Positions 24,913 to 34,521 of a stretch of DNA of 64,000 nucleotides are shown here, piece by piece. The translations under genes were made by a program, and so were the position numbers. Every line of letters starts with the position of its first letter. The first letter of the stretch is position 1. The notes under the pieces are model-generated. The model had not been told where the DNA came from. It saw nothing but the letters and a program-made list of their open reading frames with translations, and did no database searches. This stretch comes from Vibrio harveyi NBRC 15634 = ATCC 14126 = KCTC 12724 (GTDB lineage Bacteria > Pseudomonadota > Gammaproteobacteria > Enterobacterales > Vibrionaceae): positions 1-64,000 of the forward strand of contig NZ_BCUF01000024.1 of NCBI RefSeq assembly GCF_001591145.1. The letters run 5' to 3'.

Positions 24913-25899
24913 ATGACTAATCAACGTGATGATTTCGATCCTAAAGCTTATAACCCTGAATTTGAGCGCCACTTTTTAGCGCCGAAGTATTGGGGTACGT
25001 GGATAGGCGTTGTCCTTTCTTTGCCGCTTGCTTTACTACCTTTAGGGGTTCAAAAATGGCTAGCAAAAACCATCGCGAAGAAACTGGCTAAATCGCACAA
25101 AGGTCCGGCTCACCGAGCTCGAGTAAACTTTGAGCTGTGCTTCCCAGAGAAATCATTTGAAGAGCGCGAAGCACTGATTGAAAAAACGCTTTATACCGCA
25201 GCATTGTTCTTTTTCCGTTTCAGCTTACTTAGCTTACGTTCATCTAAATGGTTACAGCAACGTTGCCAGATCCGAGGTTTAGACATCCTTCAAAAACACA
25301 TCGACAATGATGAGAAAGTCATTTTGATGGTTCCACACTCATGGGCAATTGATATTCCTGCGGTGTTACTTGCTTCGATGGGAATGCCCGTCTCTGCGAT
25401 GGCAAAAAAGCAGAAAAATGAAGTGGCAGATTGGCTAATGCACGAACAACGTGTGCAATATGGCGGTCGCGTTTATGAACGCTCTGGTGGTGTTAAGCCG
25501 TTTTTGAAATCAGTTCGTGACGGTTACATTGGCTATTACTTACCCGATCAGGATCATGGTCCTGAACACAGCGTTTTTGTCGATTTCTTTGCGACCAGAA
25601 AAGCAACGCTTCCAGGCTTAGGTAAAATTGCCAAACTGTCACGCGCTAAAGTGTTACCTATGTTTGCTTCTATGAATACAGAAGATGGTACGTTTGATAT
25701 CGAAATCTTACCGGCGTTTGAATTAGACAAGGGCGAAGAACAAGATGCTCGCACTTGTAACCAAGCGATTGAGTACTTTGTAGCAAATAAGCCTGAACAA
25801 TACATGTGGGTGTTGCAGCTTTTACACTCTCAAGAAGATGGCAATAATTATTACAATTTGTTTAAACCAAGATATAACAGCGACTGGAAAGTGCAGTGA
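24913..25899 (+). CDS. lpxM: Lipid A acyltransferase (LpxM/LpxL family)
   Basis: Late acyltransferase of 328 aa that adds a secondary acyl chain to Kdo2-lipid A from acyl-ACP at the inner membrane. One hydrophobic segment lies near 30-50 (WGTWIGVVLSLPLALLPLGV). The HX4D catalytic motif is seen in VPHSWAID near 144, and YLPDQDHG and FVDFF further on are family blocks. It starts the operon with the GT25, waaF and waaA genes; its stop overlaps the GTG of the next gene. The second LpxL-type gene at 49629 suggests that the two enzymes cover both late acylations. LpxM rather than LpxL is inferred from the motif and operon. Confidence 0.88.
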   Translation: MTNQRDDFDPKAYNPEFERHFLAPKYWGTWIGVVLSLPLALLPLGVQKWLAKTIAKKLAKSHKGPAHRARVNFELCFPEKSFEEREALIEKTLYTAALFFFRFSLLSLRSSKWLQQRCQIRGLDILQKHIDNDEKVILMVPHSWAIDIPAVLLASMGMPVSAMAKKQKNEVADWLMHEQRVQYGGRVYERSGGVKPFLKSVRDGYIGYYLPDQDHGPEHSVFVDFFATRKATLPGLGKIAKLSRAKVLPMFASMNTEDGTFDIEILPAFELDKGEEQDARTCNQAIEYFVANKPEQYMWVLQLLHSQEDGNNYYNLFKPRYNSDWKVQ

Positions 25900-26618
25900 A
25901 AGTATTTGTCGTAAGCTTGGCTAGATCACTGGATCGCCGAGAACGTATTGAAGAAAAGTTAAAACAACAGGGCATTGAGTTTGAATTTTTTGATGCCGTA
26001 GATGGATCTATTGACGGTTTTCTTCATTCAGAAAAAAGCCGTCCAGCCATAACTCAGCGCCGCAAAGGGTATCAATTAAAAACCAGTGAAGTTGCTTGCT
26101 TCTCAAGCCATTACGAGTTGTGGGTTCGCTGTACTGAGCTCGATGAACCGATCATTATCTTAGAAGATAACGTCGACCCTGTAGAAGGATTAAAGCAAGT
26201 ACTCGCGCATACCCTTCCGCTGACTTCTACTTATGACTACATCAAGCTGTCTGCCACTCAGAAGCGCGCATTCACTCCAATCATACCGATTGATGATAGT
26301 CATATGCTAGGAGGCTACTCTGCTGGGACTTGTGGTACTACCGCTTATATTGTCACACCGAAAGCAGCCTCTAAGTTTGTTAAGCATGCTCAAGAGTTTA
26401 TCGAACCGGTAGATGACTACATGGAAAAACCATGGCGTCATAATGTTCAGACTTACAGTGTTGCCCCAGATCTTTTCACTAGAGCTCAAATCGCTTCAAC
26501 GATTGGCGCTAAAAGAAAAGACAAGTCGAAGATGACCGTACCTAATAAGATCTACGCAGAACTCTTCAGAACCTACGAATCCATTCTTAAGTTTATGTAC
26601 TGGAAGAACAAAGCATGA
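25896..26618 (+). CDS. Family 25 glycosyltransferase (LPS core)
   Basis: Cytoplasmic LPS glycosyltransferase of 240 aa, related to LgtB/LgtE-type galactosyltransferases. The N terminus VFVVSLARSLDRRERI and the ILEDNVDP acidic motif near 89 are the family marks; the usual EDD is EDN here. The start codon is GTG, overlapping the acyltransferase stop by 4 bp, and its own stop overlaps waaF by 4 bp. It therefore sits in a fully coupled four-gene core operon. Probably it extends the outer core; donor and linkage are not known. Confidence 0.88.
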   Translation: MKVFVVSLARSLDRRERIEEKLKQQGIEFEFFDAVDGSIDGFLHSEKSRPAITQRRKGYQLKTSEVACFSSHYELWVRCTELDEPIIILEDNVDPVEGLKQVLAHTLPLTSTYDYIKLSATQKRAFTPIIPIDDSHMLGGYSAGTCGTTAYIVTPKAASKFVKHAQEFIEPVDDYMEKPWRHNVQTYSVAPDLFTRAQIASTIGAKRKDKSKMTVPNKIYAELFRTYESILKFMYWKNKA

Positions 26619-27670
26619 AAATACTCATCATCGGACCATCTTGGGTTGGTGATATGGTGATGTCACAGTCACTGTACATCGTTTTAAAGCAACTTCATCC
26701 AGAAAGCCAAATTGATGTAATTGCACCAGGTTGGTGTAAACCAATTCTTGAGCGCATGCCAGAGATCCACCAAGCCATTGAAATGCCTATTGGTCATGGT
26801 GAGTTCAACTTATTGGGTCGTCGAGAAATTGGTAAATCACTACGAGAAAAACAGTACGACCACGCCTACATCCTGCCGAAGTCTGCAAAGTCAGCACTGA
26901 TTCCTTGGTTTGCTAATATCCCACTTCGCACTGGTTGGAAAGGTGAAATGCGCTACGGTCTACTCAATGACTTGCGTCCAAATATGAAATCTTTCCAGTT
27001 TATGGTTGAGCGCTATGTTGCATTAGCCTATTCACAAGCGGAGATGATCGACTCTTCTTCTCTGGGCGGTTTAGAAACATTGCCTCGCCCTAGCCTGTTT
27101 ATTGATAAACAAGAACAAAGCGCTACGATTTCTAAGTTTAATCTCAACCAAGAATCTCCTGTTGTTGGTCTATGCCCTGGAGCGGAATTCGGTCCCGCGA
27201 AAAAATGGCCCGAAGCGCACTATGCAGAAGTGGCAATTCAAATGGCGAAATCAGGGCATCAGGTATGGTTGTTTGGCTCTCAAAAAGATCTCGAAACCTG
27301 CAACAACATCAAGCAATTAGTACCTCAAGAACATCAGCATCAGATTCACGTTCTAGCAGGGCAAACAAGCCTGATTGAAGCGGTTGATCTTCTGGCGGCT
27401 TGCCAGACCGTTGTTGCGAACGACTCAGGTCTGATGCACGTGGCAGCGGCCGTTGGCTGTAACGTCGTGGCGGTCTATGGCTCCACCTCACCGAAATACA
27501 CGCCACCACTTGCAGAGAAGGTAGAGATTGTTCATACGGACATTGACTGCCGTCCATGCTTTAAGCGCGAGTGTCAGTTTAAGCATTTGAAGTGCTTAAC
27601 TGAGTTATCGCCAAAGCAAGTTTTGGATAGTATTCAAAAACTAGAAGCGATCGCTGTTGGCTCATGTTAA
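26615..27670 (+). CDS. waaF: ADP-heptose:LPS heptosyltransferase II
   Basis: Adds the second L,D-heptose to the LPS inner core from ADP-heptose. The 351-aa GT9 protein begins ILIIGPSWVGDMVMSQSLY, a typical WaaF N terminus. It has GLCPGAEFGPAKKWP near 187 and NDSGLMHVAAAVG near 269 for nucleotide-sugar binding. A Cys-containing tail (CRPCFKRECQFKHLKCL) matches the WaaF C terminus. The gene overlaps both neighbours by a few bases. Confidence 0.96.
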   Translation: MKILIIGPSWVGDMVMSQSLYIVLKQLHPESQIDVIAPGWCKPILERMPEIHQAIEMPIGHGEFNLLGRREIGKSLREKQYDHAYILPKSAKSALIPWFANIPLRTGWKGEMRYGLLNDLRPNMKSFQFMVERYVALAYSQAEMIDSSSLGGLETLPRPSLFIDKQEQSATISKFNLNQESPVVGLCPGAEFGPAKKWPEAHYAEVAIQMAKSGHQVWLFGSQKDLETCNNIKQLVPQEHQHQIHVLAGQTSLIEAVDLLAACQTVVANDSGLMHVAAAVGCNVVAVYGSTSPKYTPPLAEKVEIVHTDIDCRPCFKRECQFKHLKCLTELSPKQVLDSIQKLEAIAVGSC

Positions 27671-28929
27671 TTCGTATTCTCTATACTCTCTTGCTCACAA
27701 TCGCATCGCCTTTCCTATTGGTTGGCTTATACAAAAGTAAGCCAAACAAACCCAAATTTGGTCAACGTTGGAAAGAGCACTTTGGTATTACTCCGAAATT
27801 AACAAGCGACGAAAAGCCGATTTGGATACATGCAGTCTCTGTCGGCGAAAGCATTGCTGCTACGCCTTTTATTAAGGTGCTTAAAGAGCAAAACCCTGAG
27901 CAGCCTATTCTGGTTACGACCACGACGAGTACCGGAGCGGAACAGATTGCTAAGCTGGGTGATTTAGTTGAGCACCGCTATATGCCAATTGACTTCGCCT
28001 TTGCGGTAAAACGCTTCCTAAAGACAACACAACCGAAGCAAATGCTGATCATCGAGACGGAGCTGTGGCCAAATACGTTAAACGAGGTCCATAAAGCCGG
28101 TATTCCTATCAGCGTCGTCAATGCCCGCTTATCGGAAAAATCACGTAGCAACTACGCCAAAGTTCAGCCTTTGTTTAATCTGATGTTGCCATGCCTAACT
28201 CAAGTTCTTTGTCAGACAGAGTCAGACGCAAACCGTTTTGAACGACTGGGGGTTGATAAAGACAAACTGAAAGTCACTGGCTCTATTAAGTTTGATATTC
28301 AAATCTCGGATGACGTGAAAGAAAAGAGCAAAATACTAAGGCAAGAGCTAGGTCAAAATCGCCCTGTGTGGATTGCAGCAAGTACTCATAAGGGCGAAGA
28401 CGAGCAAGTCTTGGTAGCACATAAAAGAGTGTTAGAGTCACACCCAGATGCACTTTTGATCCTTGTACCTCGTCACCCAGAACGTTTTGATGATATGTAC
28501 GATCTCTGCCAACAACAAGGCTTTGAAACCGTGCGTAGAACCACACAAGAGAACGTGGCTAATTCAACTCAAGTTTATCTCGGCGATACAATGGGAGAAA
28601 TGCTTCTATTGTTAGGTGCTGCTGATATCTGCTTTATGGGCGGCAGCTTGGTTGGAGATAAGGTTGGTGGACACAATGTATTGGAGCCTGCAATACTAAA
28701 AAAAGTCGTCATCACCGGCCCTAGCTATTTCAACTTTAAAGACATAGTGAATGATCTGATACAGGCAAATGGGATATTAGTATCCAAAGATTCTGTTGGC
28801 ATTGGGAGTCACCTAACACACCTTATTTCTGAACCACATTCACAACATGCTTATGGACAAAATGCCTACGAGTATGCTGTTAAAAATCAGGGAGCGTTAG
28901 CTCGGACAAATAAGATAATAAAAAATTAA
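27664..28929 (+). CDS. waaA: Kdo transferase
   Basis: Transfers Kdo from CMP-Kdo to lipid IVA, the first core step, at the inner membrane. The 421-aa protein has an N-terminal membrane anchor (residues 1-20), HAVSVGESIAATPFI near 56 with the catalytic Glu, and a CMP-binding GGSLVGDKVGGHNVLEPA block near 323. A kdkA gene lies nearby at 35732, so Kdo is probably phosphorylated and WaaA may be monofunctional, as in Haemophilus and Vibrio. Base composition shifts to AT-rich after its end. Confidence 0.96.
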   Translation: MLIRILYTLLLTIASPFLLVGLYKSKPNKPKFGQRWKEHFGITPKLTSDEKPIWIHAVSVGESIAATPFIKVLKEQNPEQPILVTTTTSTGAEQIAKLGDLVEHRYMPIDFAFAVKRFLKTTQPKQMLIIETELWPNTLNEVHKAGIPISVVNARLSEKSRSNYAKVQPLFNLMLPCLTQVLCQTESDANRFERLGVDKDKLKVTGSIKFDIQISDDVKEKSKILRQELGQNRPVWIAASTHKGEDEQVLVAHKRVLESHPDALLILVPRHPERFDDMYDLCQQQGFETVRRTTQENVANSTQVYLGDTMGEMLLLLGAADICFMGGSLVGDKVGGHNVLEPAILKKVVITGPSYFNFKDIVNDLIQANGILVSKDSVGIGSHLTHLISEPHSQHAYGQNAYEYAVKNQGALARTNKIIKN

Positions 28930-28970
28930 AACTTCCTTTATTTTACCCATAAAGTCAAAAGGTTAATAAC

Positions 28971-30227
28971 ATGTCATTAAAAACACTTTTCAAGACGCTA
29001 AAAAAACAGGTCAAGTACCAAAAAAATATTATCCAAGATAACCAACGGATCAAAAAAATAAAGAGAAAGGACAAGATCAAAGTTGGATTTTTTGTTTTAC
29101 ATCATAGCGTATGGAAAAGTGACCCTGTTTTCAAAGCAATGTTAGAAGATGATTATTTCGAACCATTTATTTTCATCTGCCCTGTAAATAACATTGAAGA
29201 TAATCAAGCGATCGAAGATATAAAAACGAATGTTAACTTTTTTGAAAAGAAAGGATACCCTGTAATAAGTTCTTATGATGAAAATAACTCGAGCTGGGTA
29301 GATATAGATTCATTAGACATTGATCTTATATTTTTCTCTAATCCTCATAAACTAACGAAAAAAGAATATTACACAAGCGCATACCACAACCACCTATCAA
29401 TATATATACCATATTCACATCAAATATCTAAATACCATAATTATAAATCACAATATAATCAAGATTTTCACAATATGATGTGGGCTATCTATGCACCTCA
29501 CTTCGATGACATGGATATATTCAAAGAATACGCTATTCAAAAAGGAAAAAACGTCATTGTGACAGGTTACCCTTCCATGGAGCCTCTGCTTGAAGATAAC
29601 CAACCTAACGAGAGCCCTTGGAAGCAACAAGAGAATACAAAACGAAAAATTATATTCGCTCCACATCACACTATCGACACACCTGAACTTCCATATAGTA
29701 CTTTCATCAAGTTTTCTGATGTTATTAAAGAGCTTTCTGAAAAGCACAAAGATGATATTCAATGGGCTTTTAAACCACACCCATTATTAAAAGAAAAACT
29801 GTACCATCATACTGATTGGGGCAAAGAAAAAACCGACGAATATTATGATTACTGGAAAAACTCCCAGCACTGTCAACTGGAAGAAGGGGATTATTACGAT
29901 CTATTTAAATCTTCAGATGCAATGATTCATGATAGTGGCTCTTTCTTGGCAGAGTATCTCTATGTTAAAAAACCTGTATTATACTTATCTCTTAGTGAAG
30001 ACATTCGAAATTATCAAAATGCGTTTGGTAACAAAGCCTACGATTGTTGTACAAAAGGTCATTCTGAAAAGGATATCAATCAATTTATAAGTGAAGTTAT
30101 TGATGGAACAGCAAAAGTTGATAATACATTTTTAGAAAATGATATTTTGGTTCACTTTGCTGACAAGACACCAACTCAAAAAATAATATCTCACATAAAA
30201 GAAAAACTAATGGATAGCCCCAATTAG
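28971..30227 (+). CDS. Divergent CDP-glycerol glycerophosphotransferase-like protein
   Basis: Protein of 418 aa related to the TagB/TagF family but divergent. IIFAPHHTID near 227, WAFKPHPLL near 264 (the intact KxHP motif) and DAMIHDSGSFLAEYLYVKKP near 322 are recognisable. The WHG-type motif is replaced by YIPYSHQISKY. The Lys-rich N terminus (1-40) may be amphipathic. It follows waaA on the same strand with AAAGG before its ATG, so it is likely part of core or O-chain synthesis and may add a phosphopolyol to LPS. The gene is AT-rich and probably acquired. The exact substrate is unknown. Confidence 0.72.
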   Translation: MSLKTLFKTLKKQVKYQKNIIQDNQRIKKIKRKDKIKVGFFVLHHSVWKSDPVFKAMLEDDYFEPFIFICPVNNIEDNQAIEDIKTNVNFFEKKGYPVISSYDENNSSWVDIDSLDIDLIFFSNPHKLTKKEYYTSAYHNHLSIYIPYSHQISKYHNYKSQYNQDFHNMMWAIYAPHFDDMDIFKEYAIQKGKNVIVTGYPSMEPLLEDNQPNESPWKQQENTKRKIIFAPHHTIDTPELPYSTFIKFSDVIKELSEKHKDDIQWAFKPHPLLKEKLYHHTDWGKEKTDEYYDYWKNSQHCQLEEGDYYDLFKSSDAMIHDSGSFLAEYLYVKKPVLYLSLSEDIRNYQNAFGNKAYDCCTKGHSEKDINQFISEVIDGTAKVDNTFLENDILVHFADKTPTQKIISHIKEKLMDSPN

Positions 30228-30233
30228 GGGCTA
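30215..30233. terminator. Bidirectional hairpin spanning both convergent stop codons
   Basis: TAGCCCC (30215-30221) pairs with GGGGCTA (30227-30233) across a 5-nt loop. The plus-strand stop (30225-30227) and the minus-strand stop (30231-30233) both lie inside the hairpin. The minus-strand side is followed by a T-rich stretch. Confidence 0.65.
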
Positions 30234-31166
30234 CTTCATTCTTCGCAACACTTTAAATGCATTGTGAAAATCACCAGTTTTCAAAAGGTAAGTCAGAGTA
30301 TATATATATAGCTTTGACTTATTGTATGGAATTCCCATCATAAACTTAGCTATCTTCACTCTTTTTTCTATTGCGCTTACTACTTGTGCATTTGGCTTAC
30401 TGTTAACATCGACTAAATTCATTTCGAGGTCTTTCAGTTCTCTTTCAGCATTGACAACTATATTTCTATACTTATCTTCGTATGTTGTCTTACTAAAATC
30501 AGAAACCCCACCGACTCGGTACTTCAACCATAGCTTGTGTTCATAATGGGTTCCATTTAAAAGAAAAGCTCGAATGACATTAATTCTGTCTTCGTTTATC
30601 AAACCAAAATCATACGGCTCAAACAAGTCCAAAATTTCTGAGCTATACGCGGCACAACAACCATTAACTATGCACTTTCTATTGATTATGTTGTCTAGGG
30701 AGTACGGTTTAATAGAAACGCCTTCTGATTTAAAGCTTTCGATAACTTCGCCACACTCAGAGATTTTCTCAAAGCCACCAATAATCAAAGACGGTTTATT
30801 ATTGTTGACCCAAGCAGAGTATGTTTGCTCTACTCTCTCTGGATAAGCAATGTCGTCACCAGCTTGAACAATTATCAGCTTTTCGGAAAACTTTCCTCTC
30901 AGGGAATTAATTTGGCTAACAAGACCAATATTTTTCTCATTGTGTCGATATTCGACATTCAAGCCTTCTGGCGCAGCATCGATCTCTTGAAGTATAAGAT
31001 CGTGACTCTTATCGGGAGAGCAATCATCTAATACTAAAACCAAGCCTGGCCAAGCTGTTTGGTTGAATATCGATCTTAGACTCTCTCTTATATACTCTTC
31101 TTGCTTATAGCAAAATAATACATAAACAACATCATCTAGAATCTTCACATTACCTTTCCTCATCAA
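30231..31166 (-). CDS. Family 2 glycosyltransferase
   Basis: Last gene of the rmlB-led operon, 311 aa. [18 protein letters not shown] leads the GT-A fold, [11 protein letters not shown] near 46 binds nucleotide and QAGDDIAYP near 104 contains the DD motif. It overlaps the aminotransferase gene by 4 bp (ATGA). Its likely job is to transfer the 3-acylamino-3,6-dideoxyhexose made by the preceding genes onto LPS. That is an inference from the operon. Confidence 0.87.
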   Translation of the reverse strand: MMRKGNVKILDDVVYVLFCYKQEEYIRESLRSIFNQTAWPGLVLVLDDCSPDKSHDLILQEIDAAPEGLNVEYRHNEKNIGLVSQINSLRGKFSEKLIIVQAGDDIAYPERVEQTYSAWVNNNKPSLIIGGFEKISECGEVIESFKSEGVSIKPYSLDNIINRKCIVNGCCAAYSSEILDLFEPYDFGLINEDRINVIRAFLLNGTHYEHKLWLKYRVGGVSDFSKTTYEDKYRNIVVNAERELKDLEMNLVDVNSKPNAQVVSAIEKRVKIAKFMMGIPYNKSKLYIYTLTYLLKTGDFHNAFKVLRRMK

Positions 31167-32269
31167 TCGATTTGAAAGCTATTGATTGCATCGACAACAA
31201 GTGCTTTTTCTTCGTCAGTCAAACACGGAGACATCGGCAATGATAATACTTCGGTCTGCAATTTCTCAGTAATAGGCAAAACAAGATGGTTGTATTGTTT
31301 GTACGCCTGCTGCTTATGAGGTGCTATAGGGTAATGTACTTGCGTTTGAATTCCGTTATCCGCAAGGTGAGCTACTAACTCATCGCGGTATTTCGTTCGT
31401 ATAACGAACAAGTGCCAAACATGAGATTCTGGTTCATCGATTAATGGTAATTCGATGAGAGGATTCGTCATATTTGACAAATAAAACTCAGCTAGATTAC
31501 GTCTTGCTTGCGTTTGTTTTTCCAAATATTTCAACTTAACCCGGAGCATCGCTGCTTGGATTTCATCAAGGCGGCTATTTTGCCCAGGATAGATGTTTTG
31601 ATACTTAACATGAGAGCCATAGTTTCTTAGAGCTTTCAAGGTATCTGCAAGCGTATCGTCATTGGTTGTGATAGCACCACCATCACCTAATGCACCTAGG
31701 TTTTTTCCTGGATAAAAGCTAAAACCGGATGCATCACCAAATGCTCCAGATCGAGTATCTTCTAAGCTTGCACCATGAGATTGAGCACTATCTTCTAAAA
31801 CGAGTAAGTCGTACTTTTTAGCGATATCAAGAATTACTGGCATATCCGCTAATTGACCATATAAGTGGACTGGCAAAATAACTTTGGTCTTATCCGTAAT
31901 CGCTGCTTCAATTGCAAGTGGACAGATATTGTGAGTCTTCTCATCCGGTTCAACAAATACAGGAGTTAGTCGAGCTTCAGTAATTGCTAGAACAGAGGCA
32001 ATATATGTATTTGCTGGAACGATAACTTCATCACCATCCTTGATTTTTCCTAGCTCTCGCCATGCTTTCAAGGTTAAAGTTAATGCGTCAAGCCCATTTG
32101 CTACTCCAATACAGTGCTTAACACCGCAGAACTTCGCAAATTCACTTTCAAAACTTTCCGTCTCAGAACCAAGAATATACCAACCAGAATCGATAACCCT
32201 GTTGCAAGCCTCTTTAAGCTCTTGCTTATATTCATCGTTTAGTGTTTTAAGGTCGAGAAAATTAACCAT
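31163..32269 (-). CDS. fdtB: dTDP-3-oxo-6-deoxyhexose aminotransferase (FdtB/QdtB type)
   Basis: PLP-dependent DegT/DnrJ/EryC1 family enzyme of 368 aa. [13 protein letters not shown] near 57, the [12 protein letters not shown] block near 85, [10 protein letters not shown] near 158 and the [18 protein letters not shown] segment near 182 with the PLP lysine are all present. With an FdtA-type ketoisomerase and RmlA/RmlB in the same operon, it should aminate C3 of dTDP-3-oxo-6-deoxyhexose. The product is dTDP-Fuc3N or dTDP-Qui3N; sequence alone does not decide between them. It overlaps the acyltransferase gene by 8 bp. Confidence 0.9.
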   Translation of the reverse strand: MVNFLDLKTLNDEYKQELKEACNRVIDSGWYILGSETESFESEFAKFCGVKHCIGVANGLDALTLTLKAWRELGKIKDGDEVIVPANTYIASVLAITEARLTPVFVEPDEKTHNICPLAIEAAITDKTKVILPVHLYGQLADMPVILDIAKKYDLLVLEDSAQSHGASLEDTRSGAFGDASGFSFYPGKNLGALGDGGAITTNDDTLADTLKALRNYGSHVKYQNIYPGQNSRLDEIQAAMLRVKLKYLEKQTQARRNLAEFYLSNMTNPLIELPLIDEPESHVWHLFVIRTKYRDELVAHLADNGIQTQVHYPIAPHKQQAYKQYNHLVLPITEKLQTEVLSLPMSPCLTDEEKALVVDAINSFQID

Positions 32270-33197
32270 TTATATTAATCTCATAAAAGTCATGAACAAC
32301 AGCTCTTGCACCAAAAGCTTCTTTTTGAAAAATAAGACCTGTATTTAAATACTTACCATTGTCTTCGTTGGAGTTACCAAAATCAAAATAGCTTTTTTCT
32401 GGATACACTTCAGTAATCAAGTGATGAATAACCAAATCCAACGCACCTAGTTTTCGTCCTAGATCATTTGACGCAAGATATTGACAGTGAACGATATTTT
32501 CATTCTCAAATACGACTGAACCAGCCAGAACTTCATCTTCATGATAAGCTAAGTAACATTTAATATTATCTTTAAAAATAGAACCAAGATGGGTAATTTC
32601 ATCCAAAGTATGAACTGGATTTACACCATGTTGTTTCGACAATACATCATTTAGCAACTTCCAGTATGCATCAAAGCTATCAACTTCTTTAATGGTTACA
32701 CCATTTTTGATCGCTTTTTTGAAGCTACGACTTCTATGGTATGGCAACCTGTTGCTCATAAAGATAGTTGAACTTACATCTCTTCGGTATAACTCAGCAT
32801 TGATTCTAAAAAGTGCGTACAAATCTTCTTCACAAGCATTATCTGAATATATGTATGGCATCTTTTTGTAGATTAACTTATCCATTCCTTGAGACTTGTA
32901 GTACTCGAGAACGACAGAAAAAACTTCCAACATTTTCTCCGTTGTCATTAACCCACAACTCAAAAAACCACCAAAAGTTAAGCCTTGATGAGTGAAAATG
33001 GTAGTGCCAGATTCATTTGCTGGAAGCAAAGATATAATTCTATTTTTATCATCAAATATCATCAATGAATGATCATTGAATCTATCCTTGTGATACTCCA
33101 TGTAATCTCTATTAAACATGAAGTGTTTATTTCTACATTTAGATAAGTATAAATCCCAATCGCTCTTAAACTCATCTGAATATCTTGTAACTCTCAT
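32262..33197 (-). CDS. FemAB-like GNAT acyltransferase
   Basis: Protein of 311 aa with a GNAT/FemAB-type fold (Acetyltransf_6-like). [19 protein letters not shown] near 222 and [18 protein letters not shown] near 270 are the recognisable core strands, and [13 protein letters not shown] near 165 fits the family linker. Lying between the ketoisomerase and aminotransferase genes, it probably N-acylates the 3-amino sugar. That step is done by hexapeptide-repeat enzymes such as FdtC in known Fuc3NAc pathways, so this is an unusual replacement. FemAB-type proteins can use aminoacyl-tRNA, so an aminoacyl group is possible. The acyl donor is unknown. Confidence 0.78.
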   Translation of the reverse strand: MRVTRYSDEFKSDWDLYLSKCRNKHFMFNRDYMEYHKDRFNDHSLMIFDDKNRIISLLPANESGTTIFTHQGLTFGGFLSCGLMTTEKMLEVFSVVLEYYKSQGMDKLIYKKMPYIYSDNACEEDLYALFRINAELYRRDVSSTIFMSNRLPYHRSRSFKKAIKNGVTIKEVDSFDAYWKLLNDVLSKQHGVNPVHTLDEITHLGSIFKDNIKCYLAYHEDEVLAGSVVFENENIVHCQYLASNDLGRKLGALDLVIHHLITEVYPEKSYFDFGNSNEDNGKYLNTGLIFQKEAFGARAVVHDFYEINING

Positions 33198-33228
33198 CGA
33201 AAATGACCTGGTTTAAACACTGTTAAAA

Positions 33229-33654
33229 TCAATCTGAAACTCTAATATTGTTAACGTTTTCAACTGCTAACAAAAAATCACTATAATTTCGAATATAATC
33301 GGCTTCATCATAGAAGTCGCTTGCAACAACCATCAACACACAATCTTCTGAAAAGTCGTGCATCTCTCGCCATTTAAGCCCTTTGATATGCAGGCCGACA
33401 TCCGGAGAAGATAACGTCACCCGCTCCTTCGTTGTTCCGTCATCAATCAAGAACGTAACGCTACCTTTCATACAAATTGCGACTTGCTCTAAATCGTAGT
33501 GAGCGTGAAAACCTCTTGATAACCCACTTTGAGTATCAAAAATGTAGTAAATACGCTTGATATCAAACGGAATGTTTTTATTTTGCTCTAATGAGATCAA
33601 AGAGCCTCGCTCATCACCCATTTTTTGGAAAGAAATCAGCTGTATATTAGACAT
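33229..33654 (-). CDS. fdtA: dTDP-4-oxo-6-deoxy-D-glucose 3,4-ketoisomerase (FdtA/QdtA, WxcM-like cupin)
   Basis: Small cupin of 141 aa. FQKMGDERGSLISLEQNKNI at the N terminus, FDTQSGLSRGFHAHYDLEQV with the catalytic His residues near 47-52, and the VGLHIKGLKWREMHDFSEDC block are typical of FdtA. It isomerises dTDP-4-oxo-6-deoxyglucose to the 3-oxo sugar that the aminotransferase uses. The ATG follows directly on the rmlA stop. FdtA and QdtA differ in the C4 configuration they produce and cannot be told apart here with confidence. Confidence 0.92.
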   Translation of the reverse strand: MSNIQLISFQKMGDERGSLISLEQNKNIPFDIKRIYYIFDTQSGLSRGFHAHYDLEQVAICMKGSVTFLIDDGTTKERVTLSSPDVGLHIKGLKWREMHDFSEDCVLMVVASDFYDEADYIRNYSDFLLAVENVNNIRVSD

Positions 33655-34521
33655 TTATTCTTCCAATAACTCTAGAAGGTAGCGCCCATAATCATTTTTG
33701 GACAACGCTTTACCTGCTTTCTGAATTTGCTCTTTTGTTAACCACCCATGGCGATAGGCAATTTCTTCAAGACATGCCACTTTATAGCCTTGACGTTTTT
33801 CGATCGTTTCAACAAAGTGCGAAGCTTCAAGCAAACTGCCATGTGTCCCGGTATCTAACCACGCAAAGCCTCGCCCTAAAATATCGACGGTTAACTTTCC
33901 TTTCTCTAGATAAGCTTGGTTGATACTTGTAATCTCAAGTTCTCCTCGGTGAGAAGGCTCAATGGTCTTTGCGATTTTAACGACATCATTGTCGTAAAAA
34001 TATAAGCCTGTCACCGCATAGTTTGATTTCGGTTCAACTGGCTTTTCTTCAATTGAAAGAGCTCGCATTTGATCATCAAATTCAACGACACCAAAACGCT
34101 CAGCATCTTTTACTTTATAACCAAAAACAGTTGCTCCTTCACTTAAAGCCGCTGCTTGCTGAAGTTTTGGCGAAAAACCCTGTCCATAAAAGATATTGTC
34201 GCCTAGAACCAAACACACAGAGTCATCACCGATAAACTCTTCACCAATAATGAATGCTTGAGCTAGACCATCTGGCGTGGGTTGGATTGCGTATTGCAGT
34301 TCGATACCAAAGTCAGAGCCATCACCAAGCAAGCGCTGAAAACCTTCTTGGTCTTCAGGAGTGGTAATCACCAAAATCTCACGAATACCAGCAAGCATAA
34401 GTACTGACAGTGGGTAGTAGATCATTGGCTTATCGTATACAGGCAGTAACTGCTTAGAAACGCCTCGCGTAATTGGATATAAACGCGTACCAGAACCACC
34501 AGCAAGAATAATACCTTTCAT
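33655..34521 (-). CDS. rmlA: Glucose-1-phosphate thymidylyltransferase
   Basis: Forms dTDP-glucose from dTTP and glucose-1-phosphate. The 288-aa length is standard. [20 protein letters not shown] at the N terminus, [10 protein letters not shown] near 104 and [15 protein letters not shown] near 218 are classic RmlA motifs. Its start overlaps the rmlB stop by one base. No rmlC or rmlD is found in the window, which agrees with the dTDP-3-amino-sugar branch rather than rhamnose. Confidence 0.96.
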   Translation of the reverse strand: MKGIILAGGSGTRLYPITRGVSKQLLPVYDKPMIYYPLSVLMLAGIREILVITTPEDQEGFQRLLGDGSDFGIELQYAIQPTPDGLAQAFIIGEEFIGDDSVCLVLGDNIFYGQGFSPKLQQAAALSEGATVFGYKVKDAERFGVVEFDDQMRALSIEEKPVEPKSNYAVTGLYFYDNDVVKIAKTIEPSHRGELEITSINQAYLEKGKLTVDILGRGFAWLDTGTHGSLLEASHFVETIEKRQGYKVACLEEIAYRHGWLTKEQIQKAGKALSKNDYGRYLLELLEE

